Notes under the pieces: model-generated | Seen by the model: the letters and a program-made list of their open reading frames with translations, nothing else | What the model was told of the DNA's origin: nothing | Databases searched by the model: none | Part shown: one piece after another, positions 1 through 13,200 of the stretch | How positions within the stretch are numbered: the first letter of the stretch is position 1 | Layout of the letters: every line of letters starts with the position of its first letter | Program-made: the position numbers and the translations under genes | From: Ancylostoma caninum | Taxonomy: Eukaryota; Nematoda; Chromadorea; Rhabditida; Ancylostomatidae | DNA length: 64,000 bases | Assembly: GCA_037903475.1 (NCBI GenBank) | Contig: JBAJFG010000495.1 | Span: forward strand, 620,001-684,000 | Reading direction: 5' to 3'

Positions 1-251
1 TGAGTGTTTTTCCTTCATTTTTATACTTGATTGAAGTTTATCTGAAGGTGTGAGGCCTGCGGCTGGCTGATGTCGACCGGACGGCCCTCATAAATGCCTC
101 ATAAAAACAATAAAAACAAGCATTTGAGGCATGAATAGAGAAACGTGCAAAATATGAGGCATGCGGGGCGGTCTGGTCGATATCGGTCAGCCACTGGCCT
201 CACAGCTTCAGATAAACTTCAATTAAAGAAAAAATGAAGGAAAAGCACTCA
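1..251. repeat. Imperfect foldback repeat (MITE-like)
   Basis: Bases 1-110 read as an imperfect reverse complement of about 130-251. The shared outer part includes TTTTCCTTCATTTTT, ATTGAAGTTTATCTGAAG and TGTGAGGCC, and both arms continue through a CGACC-rich stretch. The loop carries repeated ATGCCTCAT/ATGAGGCAT heptamer-like motifs in both orientations. No coding potential was seen. The left end may lie before the window starts, so neither the true end nor a target duplication can be judged. Confidence 0.75.
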
Positions 252-1690
252 CCTGGACCAAGAATCTGACGAACGACTGGGGACCGCTGCCACAAGAGGG
301 TCGCGCCGCATGCTGGGCGCGCTCGAAAATTTTCCGCCGACAGCGCGTAAGGAATTTACAGTGAGCGTCGATGGCGGTGCGTTTGACGCGACGAGGCCGC
401 GCCGCTCACGCTGGAATCGGCGCTCTAGTAGCAAATCATGGTTTCTGTCTCCAACACGCTACTGATGCGAGACACTGTCTTTAAATTCCTACCACTGCTT
501 CATTCTTGAAATTCACAAGTTGTTTAAATAAGTCTGATTCTGAAATTCCAGCCGGCTAGGCTAGTTCTGATGGTAACCACGCCCTTAGCTTCCATACTGT
601 ATTCAACGTCATCGACCGTCACGATAGTTATGTTACAGTGATGGATAAGGAATTTTCCTCAAACGCATGTTCTCCTCAACGTTTTTTTTGTCAGAGTTTT
701 AGAAAAGGAATCCGCGAAAGGTGTGAACCAGTTCTGCAGAAAAATGTAAAGTAATAGCAATAAATTGAGCATAGCAGTAGAAGGGCGCCTTCTCATTTCC
801 AAGAGCGGTTTTTGTCGTTTCTATTCTTCAAGCAGGATTCTTAAGTAGCTATAAGGAGCGTTTAAAAGCGTGAATGGTACCCTGCCCTGAACGACCTCTT
901 TGTGAGGAGATGCTACGCAGATACCGTTCATGCTTCGTCATGGCATGGCATTACTTCTCTGCTCCTCCGCCTTTGTTTTATTTCAAAGCAACTTATTCAT
1001 CCTTTTACCAGTTCCTTACAACCGAATGCAGGTATGAAAATAGTAGACGACAGACAGAGAACCTTGAGAGGGTTAATGCTTCCTACCATCCCTGCTTTTT
1101 TTTCCAAAAACCATGGATAGATAAACATAATGAATAAACACGTATGTCGGCAAGTCAACGTTCTGATAAACAGAATGTTTCATCTGCTAATGGACAATTT
1201 TTTGGATAGTCTTCTTACTCTTTTATCTCGAAAATTCTTTGGTCGCCAATCAGATACATAATTAGATCATCTATGTATAATAGTTTTTTCGGTGTGGTAT
1301 ACATTTCAGACGATTTCCGATGAATCGTCTCTCACCCAGTATAAACGACAAGATGTGCTTATGGATACCTACGGAGTTTGTCATTCTGACTTTGTCGGTC
1401 ATGTCCAATTCGCTGGACATGGCTCTCATTCGTCTAGCAACTTGTTGTTGTGTTGTTTACTGCTGGGCTTTACTACTGCCTTACACTTTCACGCAATGTT
1501 TCATTACATTCATTTCGTTATCTTTATTTATTTGATGCACTCAACTAGCATGCCAGAACAAAATCAAATAAGTAGTAGAGAAACAGCACTCCAGCTGTCT
1601 ACTAAGGTCATCAATCACCTCGAACCGGATGTCAGATATACTGGGCTAGTAACTATAATAAGCTAAAACTATTATATATTGTACACATTA
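252..1690. other. No recognised gene
   Basis: A GC-rich patch at about 250-430 is followed by AT-rich unique sequence. Two overlapping frames at 1292-1666 (+) encode hydrophobic stretches that superficially look like membrane segments, preceded by a TTTCAG at about 1305-1310. They sit in different frames and match no family I recognise, so I do not call a gene. Confidence 0.4.
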
Positions 1691-1692
1691 TA

Positions 1693-3283
1693 CGCTGCGT
1701 TTCATAACTATACGACCACCCTATTTTTTGCAGTACTGGAAGATGCAGCCAAGAAAAACTTTTTCTGTTCCATCCATCAGATTCAGAGATAAGAATAACC
1801 TCTAAACACCAATTTTCATTGCGCTAGTTTTTCTCGTAACTTTCAATTTCGAATTTACCAATTTCCTCAACGTTTCATAACTATACGACTACTCGTGAAC
1901 AGCTCAATTTTCTTAAAATCTAGCAATGAAACAACACCATTTACAGCAAATTTAATAGGCTATCGTCCTTCTAGGGTTGAAAACCACTTCAATGTGCGAT
2001 TCAGCATACTGTTCATCAGATTCTTCAGGAAATCGCTCTCTACATCTTCCCAGGCTCGATGATTGTGGTCTTCAGCTCATAAGTCGACTGAAATTGAAGA
2101 TGATTGCAGTGAACCCATCGTGCTAGGATGCTCGACAAATTCTCCATTGAGTTCAGGCCCGGGCTGCATGTGGGCCAATCCATGACGTTCGCTCTATTTT
2201 CTAAAAGCCAGCTTTTGGTTGCCTGAGTGGCATGCACTCCGGTGTTAACCTGCGGTAAGGCATACATCTGTCGACGATATCCCTCAAAAATAGCAGCAAA
2301 TGTTTATTTAAAGTGTCCTGGTACTTCGTCGAGTCCATGAGTCCCGAAACGAAGACTATCTCTAGTCTGATCCCGGCAGAAAAATCACTCCAAACCATGG
2401 ATGATCCGCCTCCAAAGTTGCGGCGACTGAAGGTGGTGGGGTTCTTTTGCGAACCCTTTCAGTAGCTTATCATGTCGTCAGGTTCGTCCAAATCAAACTT
2501 TTGCTCATCTGTGGAGATGATCTGAAAGCATTTCTCGAAGCCTCATTCGTACTGCCCCGGTTCGGAAAATTATCACTGGTTTGCTCCAAACTGTGGTCAT
2601 GTTCCGTCGAGTGAATCCTCGCTGAATTGTCTTTTAGAGAAAAATCAGACGTGGAGCGTTCTTCGTAGTTTCTCTTACAAAATTTCCGTTGCGGTGTAGC
2701 GCTCTCCACACCATGCTGCTTGAGATTGGGAGTTTCAGTTCTGCTCGGATCTGGTTGAGCCATATGCAACTGTTGGACATTTGCCTGCGAATCTCCCTCT
2801 CGTCATGAGCTGTGGGATGTTTCGGCTTTTGTTATCCTTCTTCTTGTTGTATCCCTCAGAATTTTGCAAATAAGTGGAAACGAGCCAGTGATTAGAACCA
2901 CTCTTCGTCCCGATGGCTCAACCACTTAGTCCTGCATCGTTCAGAGGCGGGAACTGAGCTTTTTTGGTCTGTGCTTATGAATGTACCGCGAGGAATACTG
3001 AGAAAAATGTGAAACTCACCATTTGCCATCCTTGCACACCCAAACAGGGGCGGCAAAGTTTCATCAATTTTCATTATTCGTTAGTGGTCGTATAGATATG
3101 AAACGTGGGAAGAACGGTCACACCTCATTTCAGAACTTAGCTGATAAGTGTGCGGTGTAGAAATTTGTGCTCCATGGTTATTTTGTCAGCTGAATCCAAT
3201 GCTAACTATAGAAAAATTCCAAAATTGCTGCATCACGCACAGCTGCAAAAAATAAAGTGGTCGTATAGTTATGAAACGCAGTG
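1693..3283 (-). mobile_element. Degenerate Tc3-like Tc1/mariner-superfamily transposon
   Basis: The ends are inverted repeats of about 40 bp (from CTGCGTTTCATAACTATACG at 1694, and its complement ending near 3280) flanked by TA at 1691-1692 and 3284-3285. A second inner pair with the same core (CGTTTCATAACTATACGAC at about 1869, and the complement at about 3082-3104) lies inside, resembling the paired outer and inner transposase sites known in Tc3. Minus-strand fragments at 2040-2267, 2201-2398, 2470-2769 and 2892-3074 are broken transposase. The 2040-2267 piece carries a CSPGLNSMENL stretch that matches the third catalytic region (PDLNPIENLW) of Tc1-family transposases. Frameshifts and stops show the copy is dead. 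Confidence 0.88.
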
Positions 3284-3285
3284 TA

Positions 3286-5745
3286 GTGCTCACGAAGCTG
3301 CTATAGCAGAGGAATCTTACCACTGAAGTTTGCAAACAAGAGTCTGAATTAACCACAAAACGAAAGAGCTAACATTTTGAATGAAATTCTGGGATAGCAC
3401 CATCTTAGCAGAGGTATTTCCCCCCCCCCCCTCTCCCCGCACCCCCACCGCCTTTTGCACTCGAAGAGAGGAACAGAAATTTTCACATGGAAAGGAAAGA
3501 AAATCTCATAGAGTTATCATTTAGAAAGACCAAAAACAGTATTGGCGAATTTGCGCGCAACATTTCTAGGGACATATCATTATTTTGCTGTTTTGCAATG
3601 TATTTTGAAGGTGAATCCACAAGTTCATACTTTAATTAGTATCATTTCATTCAATTATCTATTTATTCATTCATCTACCCGATAGTTTATTTATTTATTC
3701 ATTTAGTTGCCTATTTTTCCATGACGAAGCAATGCTAAAAGTATCTGAAGATATAATAACTAAGTATCGTGATTTTCCTGCTTCACCCATGGCATAGCCC
3801 AGTAGACCACAGAACCAAGCATCGGTGCGAGTGACGAGCGGAGAAACCACGGATGACACAAGCGGGACACATAACCCGCCAAGGTCGGTAGCACGTTAGT
3901 TTGCGTCAGAATACATAAATCTGCCCGCCTCAAAACTCATGCCACAACAGCAATGAAGGCCTCTGAGCCCCCAACCATACCACTAAGCCATATGTGACAT
4001 AACCAGATCCCGTATACTATGCACCACCGACACCACATGTGATGTTAAGTAAGCTGCTACCATCACTTGTCGGCTAATTTACATGCGTAAGATGGTAATT
4101 AGACTGATATCAGTGGCTACTGCCCTCGTGGCATCCGTCTGCATTCTGGCTACACAACACAAACATCAATGCTACCCATATTCATAGCCGGCAAAGAATA
4201 CACACGATACCGTACGAAGGCTAAAAGGTAGAACACAAGTGACCCGTAATTAGCGATAGATGGCAAACACAATTCCACGACGTATGAGCCGTGCTCGGCA
4301 GAAGAAGCGTCTGCTCCATGCCTCAGCGCACAGCCAGGAACACCGGGTTACCTCTCAATCCACATGTGATGTTCCATCATATCTTCTCTTGCCTTCGGAT
4401 GCTACCGCTCCGTTCTTGACGCTCGACGAGTGGGAACTGAGTACGCGCTCTCCAGCTATTTATGCAGTTTCGGCGGCGGGGGCGGATCCTAACGTGCGCA
4501 TGAGGGGAGGCTCGCATGAGGGGACCTGGGACCATTAGGCTCTGCGACCTGGGACCCTTCGAAGATAATACGAATAGAGTCGCATGAAGTCGCGACAGCA
4601 AGTAAATGTGAAAATTACTGAAATATGTAGCTATTTTCGTAAATAACAAATAATACAAATAGGTGTTTTTCTTCCCAAACGTCACCCCAAATCATTTCAA
4701 GCGTTCAGATCAATTTTTGGTTTTTTTTCTGAATTTTCTACTGAAAACATCGTAGATCCTAGTTACAGATCATACCAAAAGTATACATATTCGCTGTGCA
4801 CTGTTGATGCATCACTCATTTCTGGAAAAAATTGTGTTTTAGTTTACTCCTGTACTTTGATAGACAATTTCTGCCAATTTTTCCGAAATGAAACTTGGCC
4901 GCAGTGCTATTCAAATCAGTCAGAATATCGTTACATTATGCATAGTTCGGCATATTTTACATTGTTATGCATCATTGGTCCTCGATTATGATCTCATCTG
5001 CCAGTAGTTAACTATTGAGGAACAACTGCTTCTCGCACAATCTTCGCGACCTTCATGATTGCTTTCAAACATGCATACGTGCATTTGAAATCAGCGTCTC
5101 ACCGCATACACACTTGCCTGTCCCTTCATGCAATAGTCACGACATTCCAAAGTGTTTCTGTGCCACTGTGAATGAGTAGTAGTGATAATCCAGAAGGTAG
5201 AATTCGTTGAACTCCACATTTTCAATGTCTCAAGGGCAGTAAATAACCAGGGTGAGACGTATGAAAGCGTAACTGAGCAAAACCAGTTATGCACATTGGA
5301 TTTTGAGAAATTTGAATTATTAGACTTGTGTCATCTGAATCTCCTCTTGGCTGGCACACACTTTTTTACATTCTACACTTTTTTCCAATCCGTCAAGATC
5401 TCTTTTTCTACAATGATCCTACTTTTGTCTCCCAAGGTTCTCTTTTCTGGACTACGTATTTAATATACATTGGACCGAATAAAAACCGAACAATTTCGTT
5501 ACGTTAGTGAACGACTTAGAAAACAATTTAAAGATCTTCGGCAATGATAAAATGACAATGATAAATAAATAATCTTTTTCTCTTTGTAAAATACTAGTTT
5601 GGTCTCTAATGTTGGAGCAGTCACGTTTTCGACTTGTTCGAGATCGAATGCTTTTGCGTTCGAGTACAGAATATTTCGAATAAATGGAAAATTCGAAATT
5701 TACGACATTAAAGGCCAATGTGGTGCTGCATGAGAGAAGAACAGC
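3286..5745. other. Intergenic, low-complexity patches only
   Basis: There is a C12 tract at 3420-3431 and ATTT/ATTC-rich low-complexity sequence at about 3640-3720. An open stretch at 4260-4538 (+) is unlike any family I know. No gene, RNA or transposon end was recognised. Confidence 0.5.
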
Positions 5746-6509
5746 TTAAAGGCAGCACCCACGGAAGTTTTCGTCTGGAAGATTTGGACAAATCCTGGTG
5801 GTATCGAGGCTGCTTAACACCTTCATGATGCTGAAACGTCCAAATGGCACCAAAATGTTGTTTTAGAAGCTCTTTGTTCGTTCATGTGCAGCGGGTGTGG
5901 TGGAGTTGCAAAGGCTATGGGATGAGCACCGAGATCAAAAGATCGATAGAGCCGCCCTTTCACAGACTGGCTTTTCGCACAACCACTAATTTTTTTCTGA
6001 AATGCAGCCTTTCCACAATGTATCAGAAAAAGTAACCATTGGAAAATGTATATCAGTCAAGAAAGGTGTCGCTTGGAAATCAAAACTGCATGGGGTTCCA
6101 CAAGAGCAAGAATAATTCGAAATTGGAATTTTGACAAAAACTAGATGCAACAGTGGTTAAAGAGGTACAGACACCGTATAATGTTGATAGGAAAGGGTCA
6201 CTGGTTACGAAATCAACAAAAAATCACAGAAAAACCAGCGAAAGGACCTACAGTGGAACAAATTGTGGGGTATCTCACGAGGATTGTAACAAAACGGCTG
6301 ATTTTGCTGAGCTGGCGCAACGAAAGAAATGCGCGACACACGCGGTAACTCGTCCAAAGTTATCGCCATCACAATGAACCACTAGAGTTAAAGAGTTGAA
6401 TGCAGGGCGTCTCCGCTGCACATCTTGCACGAAAACTATCCAGATTGTGCTAAAGTTCCTCGAAAAGTCAAAATCTGAGAGGAAAAGTTCCCGTGGGTGC
6501 TGCCTTTAA
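5746..6509. mobile_element. TTAA-bounded DNA transposon or MITE with AGGCAGCACCC ends
   Basis: The left end TTAA-AGGCAGCACCCACGG (5746 on) is mirrored by CCGTGGGTGCTGCCT-TTAA ending at 6509, giving an imperfect inverted repeat of about 40 bp. TTAA at both borders is the target signature of piggyBac-type elements. That class is an inference from target and ends, because no piggyBac transposase is visible. Interior frames at 5844-6035 and 6145-6377 (+) are short and broken. A WLKRY stretch faintly recalls the DNA-binding part of Tc1-type proteins but is too weak to assign. The right TTAA is shared with the next element. Confidence 0.75.
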
Positions 6510-6976
6510 AGGCAGCAGGAGCTGAAATTCTCTACTCTGAGCTGAGCTGCGGGTGGTGAAGTACAGACTCAGCACATCATAAATGTGAAACGAACACAGA
6601 CAATGATGGCTTACCTGCAGAGAAAATGGAACATTCGTCGCGAACACGCCTGGCCGTGTTCGCGCGCGGACGAGTTTTTCCTGGCGCAAAAGCCATTGCG
6701 GCGCGTGGTTTGGCGCAAAGGGAAAACGAAATGCATTCAATTCACAGGGTTTCATGGCGGGACTCGGCCAAAACCACGCACCGCAATGGCTTTTGCGCCG
6801 GGGAAAACTCGTCCGCGCGCGAACACGGCCAGGCGTGTTCGCGACGAATGTTCCATTTTCTCTGCAGGTAAGCCATCATTGTCTGTGTTCGCTTCACATT
6901 CATGATGTGCTGAGTCTGTACTTCATCACCCACAGCTCAGCTCGGAGTCGAGGATTTCAGCTCCTGCTGCCTTTAA
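6506..6976. mobile_element. TTAA-bounded foldback element, copy 1 (471 bp)
   Basis: TTAA-AGGCAGCAGGAGCTGAAAT at the left is mirrored by ATTTCAGCTCCTGCTGCCT-TTAA at the right. The inverted arms run about 200 bp inward, through the outer stretch with GATGGCTTACCTGCAGAG and a GC-rich inner stretch with GTGTTCGCGCGCGGACGAG. A second copy of exactly the same length lies at 58584-59054. Open frames run through both strands only because the palindrome is GC-rich. They are read on both arms and are not genes. Confidence 0.88.
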
Positions 6977-9900
6977 GGGTTATTTCATTCCTGAATATCT
7001 GGATGCTTAAATTGTTTCCTAAGTTGCTAATCAAAGTAACAAAATTATTCGGTTTTTATTCGGCCCAATATATACTATGTAGCGTGTATTGAGACAGTTG
7101 TGAACTATGGTTGTGATTCTTTGATACACTAGATTCAGCCACTCGTAAAGATACCACTGCTTCACAAATTACCATTGCTTCACATCTTTTTTTTTTTCTA
7201 CCTTTCACAATCACTCCCCCCCCCCCCTCATTTGTTTTCACTTTTATAGTTTTCACTCAAAAATTGTTATCAGATACACACTTACATGCGTAGCTGATAG
7301 TTAATAGCGATTCACCACTACTGCACACCCGAATTATATAATACGTCGTCGCGTCGTCCATACCTATGCAGTTCAAAGACTACTCCGAAGAACGTAGCTT
7401 TAGCCATCTCGTCTCGTCAATGATAGGCTCCATCTTGGTTTCATTCATCAATTCAAGGGAAGGATTCATGTATCATACTCAAAAAATATCCAGTGGAAAA
7501 CCTCGTTTTTTTTCTGTAAGTTTTAATAGTTTTTCACTCCTCCCAAACCTTTCAGTTCTTGTGCAAAGCAAATTTTATCGTTTTTATGACTAAGCTTCTG
7601 TTTGCGTTGCGTAATTCTTGCACTTGTGTTTTCCTACAAAATTTCTCCCGTATGTATTTGCCAGAAACGATCTAAGGCGTCTGTAGTGTCATCGTAAATA
7701 AAAAGGATGAGAAATTTCAAAAGAAGTACGAAAGCCTCGAAGAACAATCTTTAGATGACATGAGTCAGTTGCTTCACGACTTTTGTTCTTTGACACTTTC
7801 CCTGAGTGCATACTTTAGCAACACTTTTTTACTCGATTCTTTCCTAGCTGGGAGTTCCCGTTCAATAATGCGAGTTGGAAGGACCATAGCTGCCAACAGC
7901 TAACTTTGTTAAGGTTTCTTATGCTTATAGAATAGAAATCCTTTGCAATGTATGAAGGTCGTCATCTTTTTTTTACAAAATCGCCAGAATTACGTAAAAA
8001 CCCCATGGGTTGTTTTCAGAAAGGTTCAGGATCACCGTTTCTGCCGAAAAGTTGATGATCACCGTTCTTTTTGACGTTCTAGGAAGTGTGAGTGTTTCCA
8101 CCGCTGCCAAATATTTGACCAAATGCTCAGTTTTTACCTAGAATAACCAATGTATGTTCATACTACTCTCACCCCTGATACTGTGCTTTAGCGAGCTGAT
8201 CAAAAATCAGAAACTGTGCTCCACGACCATCAATTCAGCCTCACTATAAAATAAGAGGTAGGTGGCGCTCCCACATCATATTACCACTCGAAATCACGTT
8301 CGCTTCAAGATGCCAGAGATTCAGGCAGTAATCATTCCTTGGAATCATTGTTAGAAAATTGATCCCAAAGAACTGCTTCCCTACCTAAACTTTTCCTATG
8401 CATGTTCTTTAATGAGTCAGTCGACAAAGTGAAAAAGCAACCCGCATTACATTTTCCAAGATTTAGAATCTCGATTTTACCCTCTAAATAACAAGAAAAA
8501 AGGAAAACCGTATACCTGATTCTGGTTCTTTTCCACCACTACATATACAGGAGCCATAAATAGAATACGGCCTTTCCCGGAATCCCTCAGCAATGAGGGA
8601 AGGTCATATAATTCCAGAGTATGACAGAAAATGTGAGGGATATTTACCTTCCGTCACATGATTCTTTTTCGGCGAATGTAGTGGGAGCTCTTCCCATGAC
8701 CTATTTCCTGATGCACCTCATCTTCTGAGGTTTACCTGCCCTTGCATGAGTAATGAAACCACCATTATGTTTAAAACAGTGCGAAGAGGGCAAATACCGA
8801 GAAGCAGAAGTCTCTTCGGAGATAACCCCTTATCCAATTCGCGAACTAAACACCTTCTGCGAAAATCTTGGAATGGAGTCGATTAATGACAAATGTTATC
8901 TGGATCAGGCAGAAATTATTGTTGGTCTCATTCTCTATATCTCTCACTACTGTAACGTTATGGAGTATTCCGTTTCCATGATTCGCTAACTTCTCTCATG
9001 ACTTGTTAATTTTTTTTCCAACGAATAAGAACTCGAACTCGACCTTGGTCCTCTTCTTGCACTGCAATATTTGCTTCACAAATTGAAAATTCCTCTTCCA
9101 GTATATTTTAACTATGTTGGAGATAAGAGAAAGAAAAAAAGTAGAGAGAAAAAGAAGACTCCGTTTTCAAATAAAAAATGGAAAAAAAGGAAAAATATCA
9201 TGTATACGAAGAAATAAAGAAAAATCTGTGAGAGATATCAAGCTAGTGAGCATAGAACACAGTGAAGGATTAAAGTTTAAAAAAAAGAAATATCAAACTT
9301 TCTCAGGAAACCGAGAAACCGTATTGTGCATCGGTATGCATAGATTCTGCAGGGAATGGGAAAGTCGTGGGTTTTTCTACTGGATTTGCACCGGATTTCG
9401 AAACGCATGGGTTCAGCATGGATGTGCATGAGTTCTATATACGTATCCATGGGTTTGAGTGGATTTCAACCTCAAATCTTTAAATCTTATTCAAAACAAA
9501 GTCGCTAGGTTTCCCGACTGAATAAGATTCGAAAATTCGAATATTTTGAAAGGAAAGCACCTTACTACCCTTCCAGTAAATGTGTAACTGGAGAACGTAG
9601 GGGTTCAAATTCCCTGACCATTTGAGTTCCTGGTCAAATCGAACTCGAAGCCTTCTTTATCGTGATACATTACTCGAAACTGTGATCTATGACAATTTTC
9701 CACATTTCTAAGACACAAAAAATTGCAGGCAAACACCACAGTTGTATTGCATATCATTACGAATAAATTGTTTATTTCTATTGAAACTGAGTGATGGAAT
9801 ATCTTCAAAGTTCGAACAAACCACTCATCGACACAAGGAAATTTCAGCAATGATGGAGTGTAATGCGAGAGAAATGGGTCAACGTCCAAGGACTTCGCTC

Positions 9901-10298
9901 CAGCGAGTCCTGCTACTATTGAACATTTGATTCCTCCACCATTTCTGTCTCATCTCCGCACTATTTTTGCCTCATTTATTGTTGTGCTCCATTATTCGAA
10001 ACGTAGAGACCACGCGACCGTTAAACGACCTCTCTCATTCCAGTGCATTGCGATTTGACAGCACCGAGGTCGATTTCGGTGTTCACCCTCCATATCCGGT
10101 GGTAATCGGCTCTCAACCAAGATCCAGTTTTGTGTCGGTACGCGAATATGGCCATTATCTGTGACAACAATGCTCTTGAACAAACATTCTCACTACTGAA
10201 TTTGTCTCAAAACAACGACAACTCGACATTTTCCTTCTTCGCCTCCATTATTCTCTGAATTATAGCACTTAAGGTGCTGTGAGAAAAAAAATCCTGCG
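6977..10298. other. Upstream intergenic region of the SLC23 gene
   Basis: About 3.3 kb without a recognisable gene. It holds a C12 tract at 7216-7227, a small hairpin around CCCTCAGCAATGAGGG at 8585-8600, and unassigned open stretches at 8753-8989 and 9114-9431 (+) that lack family motifs or convincing exon borders. An in-frame stop at 10263 closes the frame upstream of the SLC23 start. Confidence 0.5.
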
Positions 10299-13200
10299 AT
10301 GGGAGTCGCAGCGGAGAGCCACGAACGCCTTCATTTACGGGTTAATGATGTTCCCACTTTGTCAGCTGCTTTAATGTTCGGATTTCAGGTTCGTTTTTTT
10401 GTAATTCTTTCGTTTTATTTATTTTCTGCATTACTCTTCTGAGAAGGTGTGAAATTTTGCAGCAAGCAATGTTGTGCTTGTCCGGATTACTGGTCTATCC
10501 ATTCCTCGTGTCCGAAGCAGTATGTGCTGGCGATGCAACCGTACAACTACGGGTGCAGCTAATCGCGGCGACTTTCGTAAGTTGTGGAATCGCGACGATT
10601 ATTCAGACTACCTTCGGTCTGAGGTGAGTCAAATCCCACATGCGGAATCTTGCTCGTTCCCACTACATACATAAGTTCTCTTTCTGTGCATCTGGACTTT
10701 CTCTTTTTTTGTACGAGGTAGATATTTGATAATTGGGTCAAACAATCCAGAAATTTGTCTACATATCTCGCACTCATGGTGCACTTCTGAGGTCTGACGT
10801 GGACGGTTACATATTTTCATTTTCGAAAATACTTTCATTATGCATAAATACAACCTCAGCAATAACCACAATTATCTTGATAATTTTGTTATCAACACTT
10901 CATTAACAAATTAAAAAGCGATTTCCATAACTCAAACCAAAATCAAGCCGGGAGAGCATTACGTTTCCAAACCCAGCTTATGCCCTTTATGGCTGTTTAC
11001 CTCAGTATGACTTTTGGTGGTACCCATTGACCAATACCATTCCTACACCTAGTTTCTTCATTATAACCAAATTATAATATCTGAAGTAAATATTTTCTGA
11101 TAACCAAAAACGAAAGTGGGCTTACTTTACACCTCAATTGATGTATATATCTCCCAAGATGCGGTGATGCCGCTGAAGGTTGACGATGGAGTCACGTAAA
11201 TTTACATCCCAGTTTAGATTAATTATAAAAAGTCTTTAAAGGTGATCTGTTTGATCGCCAAAACGTAAATGTGTATAAGCGCATTTACTTAATCATATTA
11301 TAAAGGTGATTTCTTTGATCGCCAAAAGGTAAATGTGCGTAAGGCGCATCTGCTGAACCGTAACATAAAAGTGATTTCCCTGATCACCAAAATCTTAAAG
11401 TGCAAAAGACACATTTGCTCAATTAAAATCAAATGCTAAAATCACGAATCATCCACTATATGTACGTTCCAACGCCTTTTTTCCCTTACTGATGAGTGCA
11501 GAAAAGGCATATTTAGATGTTTAGAATCCGTATAAGAATAAAAAGGAGACGAAACGGAGTTTAAACATACAATGAAAAGAAAACTTCAAAAATCCATAAA
11601 TACTACAGTAATGCAAAAACTCTTCTTCTACTACAGTGGAAGTCATAGATAACGAGTTCCATGCTTTTTGAAATGCATAGCTAAAGCTACACTGTCCATT
11701 GCTTCTAAGGCAGCGGTGGTCAAATGATGAATACCGACGTGATACTGGTCTAGTTTTTCGAAGATTTTGTTATGAATCACCGTGCACTTTACACTGAGCG
11801 GCAATCCCATTACCTGAATTGAAACGTCAGTGCTGAGTGACATCTGTCTCCCGAAAAAACACCATGAAAGTGGTGAGATACAACTTGAGAAGCGTGCACA
11901 ACCGGGTGCACACACTTTATGAGTGAGCAAGAAGGCTAAACCCTATTTCCAAGCAAATTGGTTTTCTGTGCTTCTCCAGTTGTCGAGAGATAAAAGGAGT
12001 GAAGTAGAGAAAGTCCACTAACTTATAAAACGGAAGGTGTACGTAGCTCATAGCAGTAACATGGTATTGCTTTACGGAAAACCGAAAATAGTTTTTTTTT
12101 TCACAATTTCATTCTGATTTTTAGTTCTCTAAAGTAGTTAACCCCAAAATTATGAATGAACCTTTGACGCAAGAAATTTCAGCTCTTTGACAATTCTCAT
12201 CCACTGCTGCCCTCATTGTTTGTGCATCAATTTTCCAAAGAAGAACTACGCTCCTTGTTATAGACTATGTGTCCTACACGGTCCTGCAATGGCATTCCTA
12301 CCACCGTTGCTGGCTTACAAAGCCCTTCGTGCCAGTGAGTGCACATTCACCGAACAGGACACTGTCAGCGCCGACATTTGGCAAGGGAGACTACAGGAGG
12401 TGTGTTGTTTCGCAGTAACTGTTGATGTTCTGCAATGACGTGTTGCAGATATCCGGAAGTCTGCTAGTCGCATGCATTTCGTTTTTCGTGATTGGTGGCA
12501 CGGGATTGGCCGGAGCGCTGGCAAAGCTGATTGGACCAATGACAATCGTGCCATTGATGATTTTGCTGACCACCAGTATTGTTCCAACGATTGAAAGTAA
12601 ACTCTCACTCCACTGGATTTCATTAGTGTGAGTTCTAGTGCACTGATACTGCCAGTGATTTCTCATTATTATCACCAGTTGAGTGGATCAATTCCTATCA
12701 AAAACATCGAAGTATCAAATATGAAAATATTCTTTGAAAACACCATGCAAATTGGATTTTATAGCATGCTCGTGTGTATCGTCGCGATGGCCGTCTACAT
12801 GGAGCATTTACGGGTCCCAATTCCTTACTATTCCTTCAAGAAAAAGCGGGTTTTCACCACAAAAATTCGTCTTTTTGGCCAATTTCCGGTAAGTTCCTGC
12901 TTCTGACGAGCAACAGCTACAGTTTCCCACTATAGCTAGGTATTTGTAGTACCTATTGAGTATCCTTCTGGTGTGGTTCATATGCTACCTCATGACGATA
13001 ACGGGAGTCGAACCTGTCGGAGGTCAAGCGCGAACGGACAAGAACGTGACGATGATGGTGCTGAGGGAATCGCCATGGTTTCAAGTGCCGTTCCCAGGTG
13101 AGCCACTTGCAATTCTTTGCGAAATAACAGAGCTGTACGATTTATTTTCGAACGTAGGTCAGTTTGGAATGCCACGGTGGAGCATCGGGTTATGTATGGG

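Noticed and set aside
1292..1666. Overlapping hydrophobic frames suggestive of a chemoreceptor exon
   Set aside because: Hydrophobic runs are split between two frames with no conserved receptor motif or following exons.
6585..6933. Arg/Ala-rich open frames on both strands
   Set aside because: They are the two arms of a GC-rich foldback element read in opposite directions; near-identical frames recur at 58584-58949.
11643..11930. 95-codon minus-strand frame inside SLC23 intron 2
   Set aside because: No recognisable motif and no splice partners; likely chance.
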